Shown here in pieces: positions 46,871 to 57,142 of a stretch of 64,000 nt of DNA. Numbering within the stretch: position 1 is the stretch's first letter; each line of letters opens with the position of its first letter. This DNA comes from Bedellia somnulentella. Taxonomy: Eukaryota; Arthropoda; Insecta; Lepidoptera; Bedelliidae. Below the pieces are notes generated by a model that was given only the letters and a program-made list of their open reading frames with translations, did not search any database and was not told the origin of the DNA. Position numbers and translations under genes: made by a program. Where the stretch lies: positions 4,278,001-4,342,000 of the forward strand of contig OY755178.1 in assembly GCA_963576735.1 (NCBI GenBank), read 5' to 3'.

Positions 46871-48161
46871 CGAGGGCTGCTATTTATGTATCCGGAACTG
46901 GCCACTTACAGAACAATAATTTAAAAAGTAATTACATCATTTAAAAATAGAACTCTTTAGCTTTAGAATACATTTATTTTTATGTGACTGTCAATTGTTT
47001 TCACATCGTAGCGTCATTTTGAAAATTGCGTGTCTTCACCACCATGGATTTAACTCGTGAACATTTTCGTGCCATGATTTTTTACGATTTTCGGCGTGGT
47101 CTAACTCAAAAACAGTGCATCGATCAGCTTACTTCGACTTTTGGGGATGAAGCACCCTCAAAGACCACTGTGTATCACTGGTTTAGCGAGTTTAATCGTG
47201 GACGATCTAAGCTTACTGATGAAATTAAAGAAGGTCGCCCTAAAACGGTCGTTGTACCTCAAAACATCGATGCTGTCCGGGAACTAATAACTCAAGATCG
47301 TCATGTTACATATCGTGAGATAGAGGCATCTCTGGGCATTAGTATGACGAGCATACATAAGATACTTCATGAACATTTAGCTGTAAAAAAAATTTGCTCC
47401 CGTTGGATTCCGCACAACTTGAGTATTGATCAAAAACAGGCTCGTGTCGATTGGTGCAAAGAAATGTTAAAAAAATACAACCGTGGTGCGTCAAAAGCTG
47501 TTTATAATATCTACACAGGTGACGAATCTTGGATCTACGCTTACGACCCCGAAACTATGCAGCAGTCCACGGTGTGGGTGTTCCAAGATGAGCCGAACCC
47601 AACAAAAGTTATTCGTGCAAAAAGCTCATTGAAGCAAATGGTCGCTTGTTTTTTTGGTATAAATGGCCATGTAGCTACAGTGCCTTTAGAGAATCGTAAA
47701 ACTGTTAATTCGGAGTGGTATACGACCATTTGTTTGCCGGAAGTCTTTGAACAAATAAGAAAGACTAACCGACAACGTAGAATCATTCTGCATCACGACA
47801 ATGCTAGCTGTCACAGGTCGGCCGTCACAACTCAGTTTTTAGAAGCTCAAAAGATCGAATTGACAGGTCATCCGCCGTACAGCCCTGATTTGGCACCCAA
47901 TGATTTTTATTTATTTCCAAATGTGAAGAAAAAATTACGTGGTCAACGTTTTTCGAGCCGCGAAGAGGCAGTCGATGCGTTCAAAATGCACGTTTTGGAG
48001 ATACCTCAGTCTGAGTGGAAAAAGTGCTATGAAAATTGGTTTCAACGCATGCAAAAGTGTATAGATCTGAGCGGCGAATATTTTGAGAAGCAATAAAACC
48101 ATATTAATTGATATATGTTTGTTTCTTTTTTTTATTCCGGATACATAAATAGCAGCCCTCG
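46871..48161 (+). mobile_element. Complete mariner transposon
   Basis: 1291 bp with perfect 26-bp inverted ends starting CGAGGGCTGCTATTTATG, TA on both sides (46869-46870 and 48162-48163) and an intact transposase. Nothing looks decayed, so it is a recent insertion into LINE ORF1. Confidence 0.95.
47044..48096 (+). CDS. Mariner transposase (DD34D)
   Basis: 350 aa from MDLTREHFRAMIFYDF; an upstream in-frame ATG at 47026 adds MRVFTT and is less likely. The N-terminal helix-turn-helix region includes SKTTVYHWFSEFNRGR. The catalytic acids lie in TGDESWIYAYDPE, HHDNASCHRS and PYSPDLAPNDF, with the YSPDLAP signature of mariners. WVFQDEPNPTK is the usual WVPHEL-like linker position. Full length with no stops, so it may encode an active enzyme. 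Confidence 0.95.
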   Translation: MDLTREHFRAMIFYDFRRGLTQKQCIDQLTSTFGDEAPSKTTVYHWFSEFNRGRSKLTDEIKEGRPKTVVVPQNIDAVRELITQDRHVTYREIEASLGISMTSIHKILHEHLAVKKICSRWIPHNLSIDQKQARVDWCKEMLKKYNRGASKAVYNIYTGDESWIYAYDPETMQQSTVWVFQDEPNPTKVIRAKSSLKQMVACFFGINGHVATVPLENRKTVNSEWYTTICLPEVFEQIRKTNRQRRIILHHDNASCHRSAVTTQFLEAQKIELTGHPPYSPDLAPNDFYLFPNVKKKLRGQRFSSREEAVDAFKMHVLEIPQSEWKKCYENWFQRMQKCIDLSGEYFEKQ

Positions 48162-49698
48162 TAAAACACCATGACATAGTAAATAACATGGATATAATTA
48201 ATGCCATAATTAAAACATTGGTAATAATAGGGAATAGCAATGATACACCAAGAAACACAGAGAAAATTAAAGAAATTTTATTAAATAATCTTAAAACCAA
48301 ATAATGGATAACTTTATAAGAATAGTGCAGCATAACATACAGAGTATTAATAGTAAAAAAACCCTTTTAAAACAATTTTTACTTGAAAATAAAGTAGACA
48401 TATATCTAGCTAATGAAACATGGTTAAAGTCTTCAAACAGCCATGTTCATTTTCCAGGTTATAATTGTCTTTACAAAAACTCTAATACTGGCTTCGGAGG
48501 AGTAGGTATACTTATTAAAAATACTTTAAAATATACTGAACTAGATATTAACTTTTATGAAGATATACAGGCAGTAGCAGTTTCACTTATCACAGATCTT
48601 GGTCCTTTGTCCATCATCACTTTTTATTGTCCTCCTAGGTATAAAAATATTAAAATTAATAAACTAAGAAATATAATCAATAGATTATCTAAACCTTGCA
48701 TTATATCTGGAGATTTTAATGCTCATCATCTAGCCTTTGGATGCGCTGCATCAAACACTAGAGGTAATGATTTGTACAGTTTATTTGATGAGTTGGATTT
48801 ATGTATTTTAAACACAGGTTCGCCAACAACTGTGCAAGCCCCAAATAAAAATCAATCTGCCATAGACGTCACCACAGTCAGCTCAGAAATAGCCCCGTTG
48901 TGTGAGTGGTATGTTGGAACTGATCCCTTGGGCAGTTACCATTATCCCACTTTTATTGATGTTATCATTAAGCCACACAGTTACTCTGTTAATGAAAATA
49001 TGGAGAGATATTTGTTTCATAAAGTAGATTGGGATAAGTATTTATGCCAATCAGAAAATCTTATTCTAAATTATACTTTTAACAATAAAGATCCATTAGA
49101 AAATTATAATACTTTTTGCAAATTTTTGAATGAACTTAGAGATGTATGTATACCATTGATGTGTAAGAGGAAGTCCAATTCTAAATTTAAAGTTCCTGCC
49201 CCATGGTGGAATGATGAATGTCAAAATATGGTAGAGAAGTCTAGAGAGGCATTAAAAACATATAGACAAAAATATGACATTAATTCCTTTATTGAATATA
49301 AAAAGATAGATGCTCAGAAAAAAAAGATTATAAATGAGAACAAAAGAAATAGTTGGAAAAATCTTTGTGAGTCATTAAATAGAACCACTCCTATGACAAA
49401 AATATGGAACTATATACGTAGGTTTAAAAGAGTAGCTACTAATAGAAATTGTTTCAAGAATGATGAGTGGATCCCATCCTTTATTAATAAGTTAACTAAT
49501 ACAGATAAGATTGACATGAATTCTTTAAATACATTATTTTCACAAAATAATGATCATAGTAATAGCCAGATACTCATTAAAGATTTTACCAGTACTGAAT
49601 TAGAAATAGCATTAGGCTCTAGACGCAACACTACACCAGGTCTTGATAATTATTCTTATAGTATGATTCAGAAATTACATAATTCTAGTAAAAACATA

Positions 49699-50392
49699 TC
49701 AATACATAGTATAAAACAAAGTCGCTTTCGCTGTATGTCCGTATGTATGCTTAGATCTTTAAAACTACGCAACGGATTTTGATGCGGTTTTTTTTAATAG
49801 ATAGAGTGATTCTTAAGGAAGGTTTGTATGTATAATAAATGCATAATATAGTAGAGAATCACTGATAAATTTAAAGGTTTCTAATGTGATGTCGTAAATA
49901 AGCACGTTTTTTTGCGCTTATATTGCAAACGCTGGCTGAACCCTACGAGATAGACCAAAATAATGTACTACAGTATTGTTCACCTTAAAAAGTTCAACAA
50001 AAAAGTCCGCGATGGTATATGTCTATCTCTTAGGGATAACCCAGCATAACCATTTTTATTCTTTACTAAAAAATGGTTATTTACGAAGTGATTTTAAACA
50101 ATACAGCATTAATCCTTATCCAATGAAGTACCTTAAATAAATTGTGCATTTATTATAGATCAATATGCTTTTTACAGCATGTAATTTAAGTGAATATTAC
50201 CGAAGATATTACAAATTTAAAATGCAGGGTCGTAGTTGTTTGCGCCGGGCGGCGGCGCGTGCCTATAAATAGTCTAAGCAAAACATGTTTGTATTGGCTA
50301 ATGACAAAAAAGCTGTGAACGTTGTGTATAAGGATATTCTGTAGTAGGTATATTTTGCATTGCACCCGTGCGAAGCCGGGGCGGGTCGCTAG
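49699..50392 (+). mobile_element. Non-autonomous Helitron in LINE ORF2
   Basis: 694 bp from TCAATACATAGTATAAAAC to a hairpin region (ACCCG..CGGGT) and TCGCTAG, inserted exactly between A (49698) and T (50393). Its removal restores the reading frame. The 3' end resembles the short Helitron at 9295-9486. Confidence 0.88.
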
Positions 50393-50783
50393 TTTTTAAA
50401 TATAATTAACAGTCTTTGGAAAAATCAGATAGTTCCAAATGAATGGAAAACACAATGTATATTACCCATCTTAAAATGTGACAAATCGCCATTGAATGCT
50501 GATTCTTATAGACCCATTTCTTTGGCTTCATGTATAGGAAAAATTACTGAACAAATAATCAAAATGAGATTAGACTACTACACTGAAAAACATAACCTAT
50601 TACCTCCGAACCAGTTTGGTTTTCGTAAGGGCAAAAGTTGTGCAGAGAGTTTTGTTGCTTTAATTTCAGATGTTAAAAATAGTCAACTTTCCAAGTCTTC
50701 AACTATATGTACATTTCTTGATGTTCAGGGTGCATATGATAATACAGGATTAATGCAGCTTATTCAAGTTTTATCATCTATAG

Positions 50784-52781
50784 GGGTGAGGCCGAGAATT
50801 TTCCCACTTTTCAAAAGTAAAAATTGTCTCATTTTTTGACAGCTTATAAAAAAAAAACTAACCAGTAATATTTAATTGATGAACTCTTATTGTGTTTTTC
50901 GGGACTCTAAATTATATATTTTTATATCAAAGTTGAAATACTCCTTAAAGTTTAATAACTACAGTGAGTTCAATTCGTCCATTACCCCAAATTTTACAAA
51001 AAAACTTGTTGTCTTTTTCATGCATCCAAATATTTGGAACTACAAATTTGTATTTTTTTCTATTGAATGACAAATTCACAAGAACTGACTTAAATAAACT
51101 TAAACTAAGCAATTTATTAGTAGTCTCGTTCTTTTGGAATAAATAGATTTCATGACTTTACCGCAATTTAAATGTTTGTCCCCGTATTTTCGCTTCTACG
51201 TTACAATTTTGTATGTTACCACAATTTCGCCTATAAACAATGTTAATCTTTTGTGGTACTATTTTGTATTGACACTGGCAACACCGAGTATCTATATGCG
51301 AATAAAAAATTTAAAAAAGACGTTATCTCGTGGTTTGTGAAGTCAAGTTTGTGCACTCCATGTGTTGTGGTCGGAGTTTTTCAAAGTGCATTTGGACGAT
51401 TTCAAAGGTAAATAACGGCTTTTATTACACTTGTTCCAAATAAAATTATGTATAAGTGGAGAAGCAATGCGTGGCGTGTGTTTCTGTTTGAAATTACGCT
51501 CGAATTATCGATTTATGGTAAATTATAAACTAAAGAATCTCGCTTCTATGTTACTTTTATGTTACTTCTATGTTACCGGTAACGTTCATTGTATGTTACG
51601 TAACGTAGAAGTGTTGTAAAGGTTTGTTCATATCATTATATTGTGCTATTTATTGTTTTTTTGTAAACACTACAATATCGTCAGGGTGCGTGAGGCGGTT
51701 GTGTGCTGTTGATTGATTTTGTTGATAACATTTAATTCATTTAATAATCTAAATATTACTTAACACACGCACTACAAGCACATGCAAGAAATAAAAAAAA
51801 AAATTAAGAATTTGTTTAAAACCACTAAAAACATACCGATCACCGCAAACGTAAAAAAAATATAAAGAGCGGTAATTTTTTTAACTTCTGGTGATATGTT
51901 TCGTACGAAAGCTGTTCAGTATTATTGTCTGATCATAATAATAATAAAATTAAATTTATTTAATATTATTTATCCATGTTTTTGTTAGTAGGTAATTGAA
52001 GATACAAAGCAACTTTTGTGTAGTGTTAATCATGTCTCGACCTGTCCCTTACATCCAGCGTTTAATAAATATATTTTACTAATCCACGATCACGCATTTT
52101 TTCTGGCTTTCTGGGGGGAGCTCCCTGTCCTGCAGTGAACGTTTAATGGGATGTTATGATGATTTTACTATTCGATTTAAATAAATTAACAATATCACAG
52201 ATGCCGATGACTGCAGCTGAAAAACAAAAGAAATATCGCGGAAAAGCTGAAAAACGAAAACCCCGACAAGTTTGAAGAAACGAGAAAGAAGGCCATAGAA
52301 AGATCTGCACGACACTATGAAAAAGAAGAGTACTTATACTGAAGAGGACAAACAAAAATTACGTCAAAAATGGAAAGAAGATCGAAAAAGGGCAAAGGAT
52401 GAAAAAATTGTGCCCAAAAATGAACCCTCAACATCACTTTCGAGCAAGCAACAAGCTGATGACTCATTAATGTACCAAAATATACAACAACGCTTGGAAC
52501 AAAGGCTGACACGAGAGAACGCAGAATCACGTTCACGGCTATTTGGTACTTAGTTAGGCACTTAATCTAAATAAAAGACATAATTTGATAAAAGATTTGG
52601 TTTTATATTTTCTTGTTATCCATGAATATCATAAGGCATAAAGTATTACATCAAAAAGGTGCAGTATGAAATCGGCCTTACATCTTTTACTCGTTACTTT
52701 CATGTTACTTCTACGTTACCGTAACATAGAAGTATCTACGTTACTCAATGTTACTAAGTGGGAAAATTCTCGGCCTTACCC
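50784..52781. mobile_element. Unclassified DNA transposon with ATAG target duplication
   Basis: 1998 bp with ends GGGTGAGGCCGAGAATTTTC and GGGTAAGGCCGAGAATTTTC, 26 bp with one mismatch, and a 4-bp duplication ATAG (50780-50783 and 52782-52785). Removal restores LINE ORF2. Near both ends the motif TTCTAYGTTAC occurs repeatedly (around 51190, 51545-51610, and 52695-52740). A small basic ORF remnant lies at 52201-52553. No transposase motif is recognisable, so the superfamily is open. Confidence 0.85.
52201..52553 (+). pseudogene. Frameshifted Lys/Arg-rich coding remnant
   Basis: Begins MPMTAAEKQKKYRGKAEKRK, and after a shift continues NENPDKFEETRKKAIERSAR. After a second shift it reads TYTEEDKQKLRQKWKEDRKR and ends NAESRSRLFGT and TAG. 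The AAEKQKKYR opening, followed by charged helices, is seen in uncharacterised insect proteins linked to transposons, as far as I recall. Probably the ruined first exon or accessory gene of this element. Confidence 0.45.
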
Positions 52782-54983
52782 ATAGGCCTTCCTGGAATTT
52801 TATTAAAATGGATTTTTAATTTCTTGAATGACAGAACTCTGTATGTTAAGTATAATAATATTTTGCATGGCCCTAATGTTACAAATAAAGGTTTAATGCA
52901 AGGAGCTACTCTGTCTCCTATATTATACAATTTGTTCACTTCCCAAATAAATAAATATGTAACAGCCGATGTAAAAATTTTACAATTTGCTGATGACATT
53001 CTTTTATATTGTTCTGATAAAAACCTCAAAACAGCTGAGCTTAAGATGAATACTGCATTAAAACAATTAAATGTCTATTATGAAAAAATCTTGAATCTTC
53101 AAATTAATGGGAATAAAAGTTGTGCGTTAATTTTTGGCAAAGAAAGAATTGTAAATATTAAATATAATAATAGTGATATTGTTGTAAATAGAGAAAAAAA
53201 GTTCTTAGGGGTAATTATTGATGACAAATTAAAATTTGATAAGCATATCAATTATATTATCAAAAAAGCATTAAAAGGGATAAACATTCTAAGATACTTA
53301 ACTGGCACTTTCTGGGGAGCGGATCCAAAAATTTTATGTTTACTTTACAAAAGTATAGTACGGAGTCATTTTGATTACAGTTGTTTAGCTTACTTGAATG
53401 CAAGTCCCACATTACTTAAAAAATTGGATGTTGTACAAAATAATGCACTTAGGATCATAGTTGGTGCCATGAAGTCTACCCCAATTAATGCTTTAGAAGT
53501 TTAAACAGGTATTGAACCATTACCAATTCGTAGATTACTTATAGCTCAAAGGTTCGCCCTTAAAGCAGTTTCTTGTAAAAATTCAATTCTATTAGATAAA
53601 CTACAAATACCTGATTCAATAATAAGATCATTGGGCCATTCAGCCCCACTTACTCCAACAGATATTATTTACTATAATACCCCTCAAATGTGTAGAATTT
53701 TTAATGATGTTAAAAACACATGTCTTGATAACATATATCAGTCAAATGTGTGGCCTCTCTATAATAATGACTATGAAGCATGCTATAATTATAATGTAAC
53801 CATAAACAAAACACAAATCAATAATCAAACAGACTTATCCAGATACTTTGAAATAAATAATTCATATTACAGAATTTATACAGATGGTTCTAAAACAGAT
53901 GTTAAAGTCACTTCAGCTTTTTATGATCCACAGGAAAAACTTAGTAAAACCTTTTTATTGAATAACTTTTGTTCCATTTTTACAGCAGAATGTTATGCTA
54001 TTTACTGCGCACTTTGTTATATTTATAATTTAAATAATGTACATAAATGTTTGATTCTGTCAGATTCATTAAGTGTTTTGCTAGGATTAGAGTCAAATAA
54101 AATTAGTTTTAATACTAATTACCTTGTATATAAGATTAAGCAATTGTTACTAAGTTTAGATAGTGAAGGCACAGTCGTTGAATTTATGTGGGTTCCTTCC
54201 CACTCAGGCATTACTGGAAATGAGATTGCTGATGCAGCCACAAAAAGTGATGATTATGAAGACCACTCCCACAAATTGAAATGTCCATTCACTGATTATT
54301 ATCCTATATTCAGGAAGAAAATGAGATCATTGTGGAATGACTATTGGTCTCGAGTTAATTCTGAAAAGGGCAGATGGTATGCCCAGATTCAGAAAGTCTT
54401 GCCCGCCCATCCATGGTACAACGTGCACAAAGACATTGATTGCAGAAGATTCATAACAACTATTTCAAGATTAAGACTTGGTCATTGTTTAACCCGAAAA
54501 CATTTGTTCAAACTGAAGATTGTGAGTGATCCAAAATGTGAAACTTGCAATATTGATGAAGACTTAGAACATATTATTATGAAATGTAAAAAGTATACAA
54601 TTCAAAGACTCATCTTAGCCAGTGACATACAATCATTAACCGAAGGGGAAATACCTAAAGTACTAACTGAGTTATTAAGTGTTCCAAAATATTATAGTGC
54701 TATTTTTCAGTGTTGCCAACAAGCCAAGACCTTATGTCGCCCAATTTTCAAAGCTTGAGTAGCCTAAGTAGCCCAATTTGAAATGAGGTAGCCTAAAGTA
54801 GCCCAAACCCAAAACTGAAATAAAACCACTTTTTTAACTATTTACTTATGTATTATATTATAACTTCCTGTACATACAATAAAATCAGTACTTCACACCT
54901 AAACCTACAAGTCGTTTAAACTAGAGTCTGAAGTTATTTAAAGAAAATAAAAGTATCAAAACGTAATTTGAATGTTTTTGATA

Positions 54984-55280
54984 ATGAAAACCTCATGTGG
55001 GGATTATTACTAAGAAATAATGGAAAGAAAAACTTAAACTTGCGTTCCCTACTTCCGATATTTTTATTTTTTATATTTTACTAATTTTTGATTTTTTTGC
55101 AAACACTACTTTAAAGTGTAAAAGAAACAAAGGATAGAAGAATTTCGCGCTGGCAGCCATTGACATGGTAGCTCAATTAGCATTGAGCTACCGTGGACAT
55201 AGGTACGGGATTGTATACCCGAGGTCGCGGGTTCGATTCCCGCCTGTGTCGAAGTTTTTCTTTCCTTTATTTATTAGTAG
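54984..55280 (+). repeat. Rearranged 311-bp-type repeat with tRNA-like part
   Basis: Starts ATGAAAACCTCATGTGGGGA as in the array, but the tRNA-like part (CCCGAGGTCGCGGGTTCGAT) is in the opposite relative orientation. TAGCTCAATTAGCATTGAGCTA forms a short palindrome where the D arm should be, so an inversion or fold-back has occurred. Confidence 0.65.
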
Positions 55281-55445
55281 TATCAAAACGTGTTTATTGT
55301 TAGTGTGCTGTGTTTTAAAGTTAAAGAAAGAAAAAAAATTAAAATTGGCGTGTCCATATACTTATTAGCCAGAATCTTAAACACTATTCTGCTTGATCTG
55401 CTGCAACCAATTTCTGTTCTTGCCCCTGTTAGTTAAAACTCCTAA

Positions 55446-55647
55446 AACGCCTTACACACGATCGGTTTCCGACCACCGACCATGTGTCCTTGGTCGGGAC
55501 AACCAATCTTTGTATTTGTTCTACGCGGTCGGTGGTTAGAATCAACTTGAGCAGATGATATTCCGACCAAGGCCGTTGAAATCAACCAAGTATTGGTATG
55601 AACAACAGACTTCCCTGCGGTTGGAAATCGATCGTGTATAAGGCCTT
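55446..55647. mobile_element. Small Harbinger-type MITE inside the hAT element
   Basis: 202 bp with ends AACGCCTTACACACGATCG and AAGGCCTTATACACGATCG, flanked by TAA at 55443-55445 and 55648-55650. Confidence 0.7.
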
Positions 55648-56253
55648 TAAAGGTTAAGCGGATAAAAAATACTGATTCGAATAGTTCTAATTAACATACT
55701 GATTCGAATAATTGGTTGATTCGAAACTAAATATTCGCAACTCCATCTGTGATATTTTCACAGTAGTGCCAACATGATCTCAGAGGTATTTAGAGATAAA
55801 ACGTTTAATATGGGTGAAGGGGTTTACCATCTTTTTATCTTGATCGTCGTATATCTTTTTATGTAGATTTTTTTTGTGCTTATTTGTGTTGTAATTCGAT
55901 TATAAATTAAAGTAAACTTACTCTTTTTCGAGTAGCCTAAAAGGCGACCAGTCGCCTTTACGATTTTTTGGTCGCCGTTTTCCAATCTGAGTAGCCTAAA
56001 TGGCGAAAAATCGCCTTCGTTGGCAACACTGCTATTTTTAAGTTTATTTCAACAACTGTTGAAAAAATATAATAACATGTGTAGAGTTTAAGTATAAATG
56101 TAAAAACAGACTGGCTGAAAGGACTAGTTTCCAGGGCCGTAAATAAATAAATAAATAAATAGTTAGCACTGTGAGCCAAATGTCAAACTGACGTTTAAAA
56201 GTTTGAAAAGTTAGGGAAGTTTTGTTTTGTTAGCTTTTAAGTTTTTATTTAAA

Positions 56254-57139
56254 ATGGAAAATATTCCTGTAGTCGTCTCGAACGAAAGTAATGGAAGACA
56301 AATAACCTTGAATTTAAGTTATGAGGAGTTACAACGCGCTCAATCGGGTTAGTAATCAAAAAGCAGTGCTCTATCAAGTTTGTTATTTCCGTTGAACTCA
56401 ATTTTCTATAATCTTTTTAACTTTAATCTTTATTGTTGTATGATCTAAGGCATCAATAATATTTATTTTGTAAATCTTTTAGATAGCAGCTATTTGGCTA
56501 ACCGAGTGCAATTATTTTATGAATATGAAAGTGAGAATACAATTTCTATTGATGCCCAAAACGAGGAAGGTGTTAATGAAGTTGGATCAGCAGAAAAGTT
56601 TTTGAAACAATTGCAAAAAAATGAAAGATCAAAATTCTGCCTATAAAATAAATGGTAATCAGTGCCAATCGAAAATAAATAGCCTCAAAAAACATTTAAA
56701 GAAATAAAAGATCACAATAACACATCAATGACAGAGCAACATGGCCTTATTTTGAAGTAAGTCAATGGTTTAATTGTGCAAGTCAAAATAAAGAGTGACT
56801 AAATAATTCTTTCTTTTCAAATTGTTGTATTCTTAATAAGAAAATGTGTTGTTACAGCGAATGCAAGAAATTTTTGGAACCCAGGGATGGGTAGAACCAC
56901 CTGCTGTTGCGTCAGAACTGGGGCCAGCAGCTACTGATGCTGCTGCTGAAGCAAGTAGTTCTACTAATACAAATAAAAAGAGGAAAATTGAAACCATATT
57001 AGAAAATTTAAATGATCAGAGAAATCAGCGCCACTGACAAAAAATGGAAATATTTAACAATCTATTGCAACAAAAAGAAAAACACCACCAAGAGAAATTG
57101 GCTGTTTTGCGCAATTTGTGTGAAAATTTAAATAAATAA
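56254..57139 (+). pseudogene. Harbinger Myb/SANT-like protein, frameshifted
   Basis: Two joined exons (56254-56347 and 56483 onward, GT..AG, phase fits) start MENIPVVVSNESNGRQ and continue DSSYLANRVQLFYEYE. A frameshift near 56625 changes frame into DQNSAYKINGNQCQSKINSL, typical of the Myb/SANT-like DNA-binding protein of Harbinger elements. The end includes KKRKIETILENLNDQRNQR, then a stop, and in the next frame MEIFNNLLQQKEKHHQEKLA. This accessory protein normally brings the nuclease to the element ends. Confidence 0.6.
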
Positions 57140-57142
57140 CAT

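Larger units (their letters stand above)
45932..48304 (+). pseudogene. LINE ORF1, interrupted by mariner
   Basis: Starts at 45932 (MVLTIKMP) or 45950 (MPTDSGG). It contains an RRM-like middle region and three Cys-rich knuckles (CFKCLKFNHSAKIC, CSICASAHSYKDC, CSNCGGAHLAISKTC), as in nucleic-acid-binding ORF1 proteins. The mariner interrupts it after 46870. Beyond the mariner the same frame continues and ends with TAA at 48302-48304, which overlaps the ORF2 start as TAATG. Confidence 0.85.
54708..56031. mobile_element. hAT-type non-autonomous element in the LINE 3' end
   Basis: 1324 bp with inverted ends CAGTGTTGCCAAC and an 8-bp duplication CTATTTTT (54700-54707 and 56032-56039). Subterminal GTAGCCTAA-type repeats occur near both ends. 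It contains a tRNA-like repeat piece and a smaller MITE. The last codons of the LINE frame resume immediately after it. Confidence 0.9.
48304..56072 (+). pseudogene. LINE ORF2 (endonuclease, RT, RNase H), broken by insertions
   Basis: Pieces: 48304-49698 apurinic-type endonuclease (HNIQSI, ANETWL, GDFNAHH) and RT start; 50393-50783 RT (YRPISLASCIGKI, NQFGFRKGKSC, TFLDVQGAYD); 52786-54707 RT (QGATLSPILYN, FADDILLY), RNase H (YTDGSKTD, ECYAIYCAL, DSLSVLLGL, VPSHSGITGNEIAD) and a Cys/His end (CETCNIDEDLEHIIMKC); 56040-56072 the last codons. Beyond the insertions, one in-frame TAA at 53502 is the only point defect that I see in the polymerase. The catalytic residues remain. Confidence 0.9.
45840..56161 (+). 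mobile_element. Full-length RNase H-bearing LINE, I/LOA-like group
   Basis: Flanked by a 14-bp target duplication GTTAGCACTGTGAG (45826-45839 and 56162-56175) and ending in an (AAAT)n tail. It has ORF1 with CCHC-type knuckles and ORF2 with endonuclease, reverse transcriptase and RNase H. Removing four nested insertions leaves roughly 5 kb. RNase H after RT points to the I/R1/LOA assemblage and not to Jockey or CR1. It inserted into the Harbinger element. Confidence 0.9.

Noticed and set aside
51431..51619. Small + strand ORF in the ATAG element
   Set aside because: It overlaps the TTCTAYGTTAC repeat cluster and looks like non-coding terminal sequence.
54709..54758. The apparent natural end of LINE ORF2 at 54758
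   Set aside because: These codons belong to the inserted hAT element. The original frame resumes at 56040 and stops at 56070-56072.
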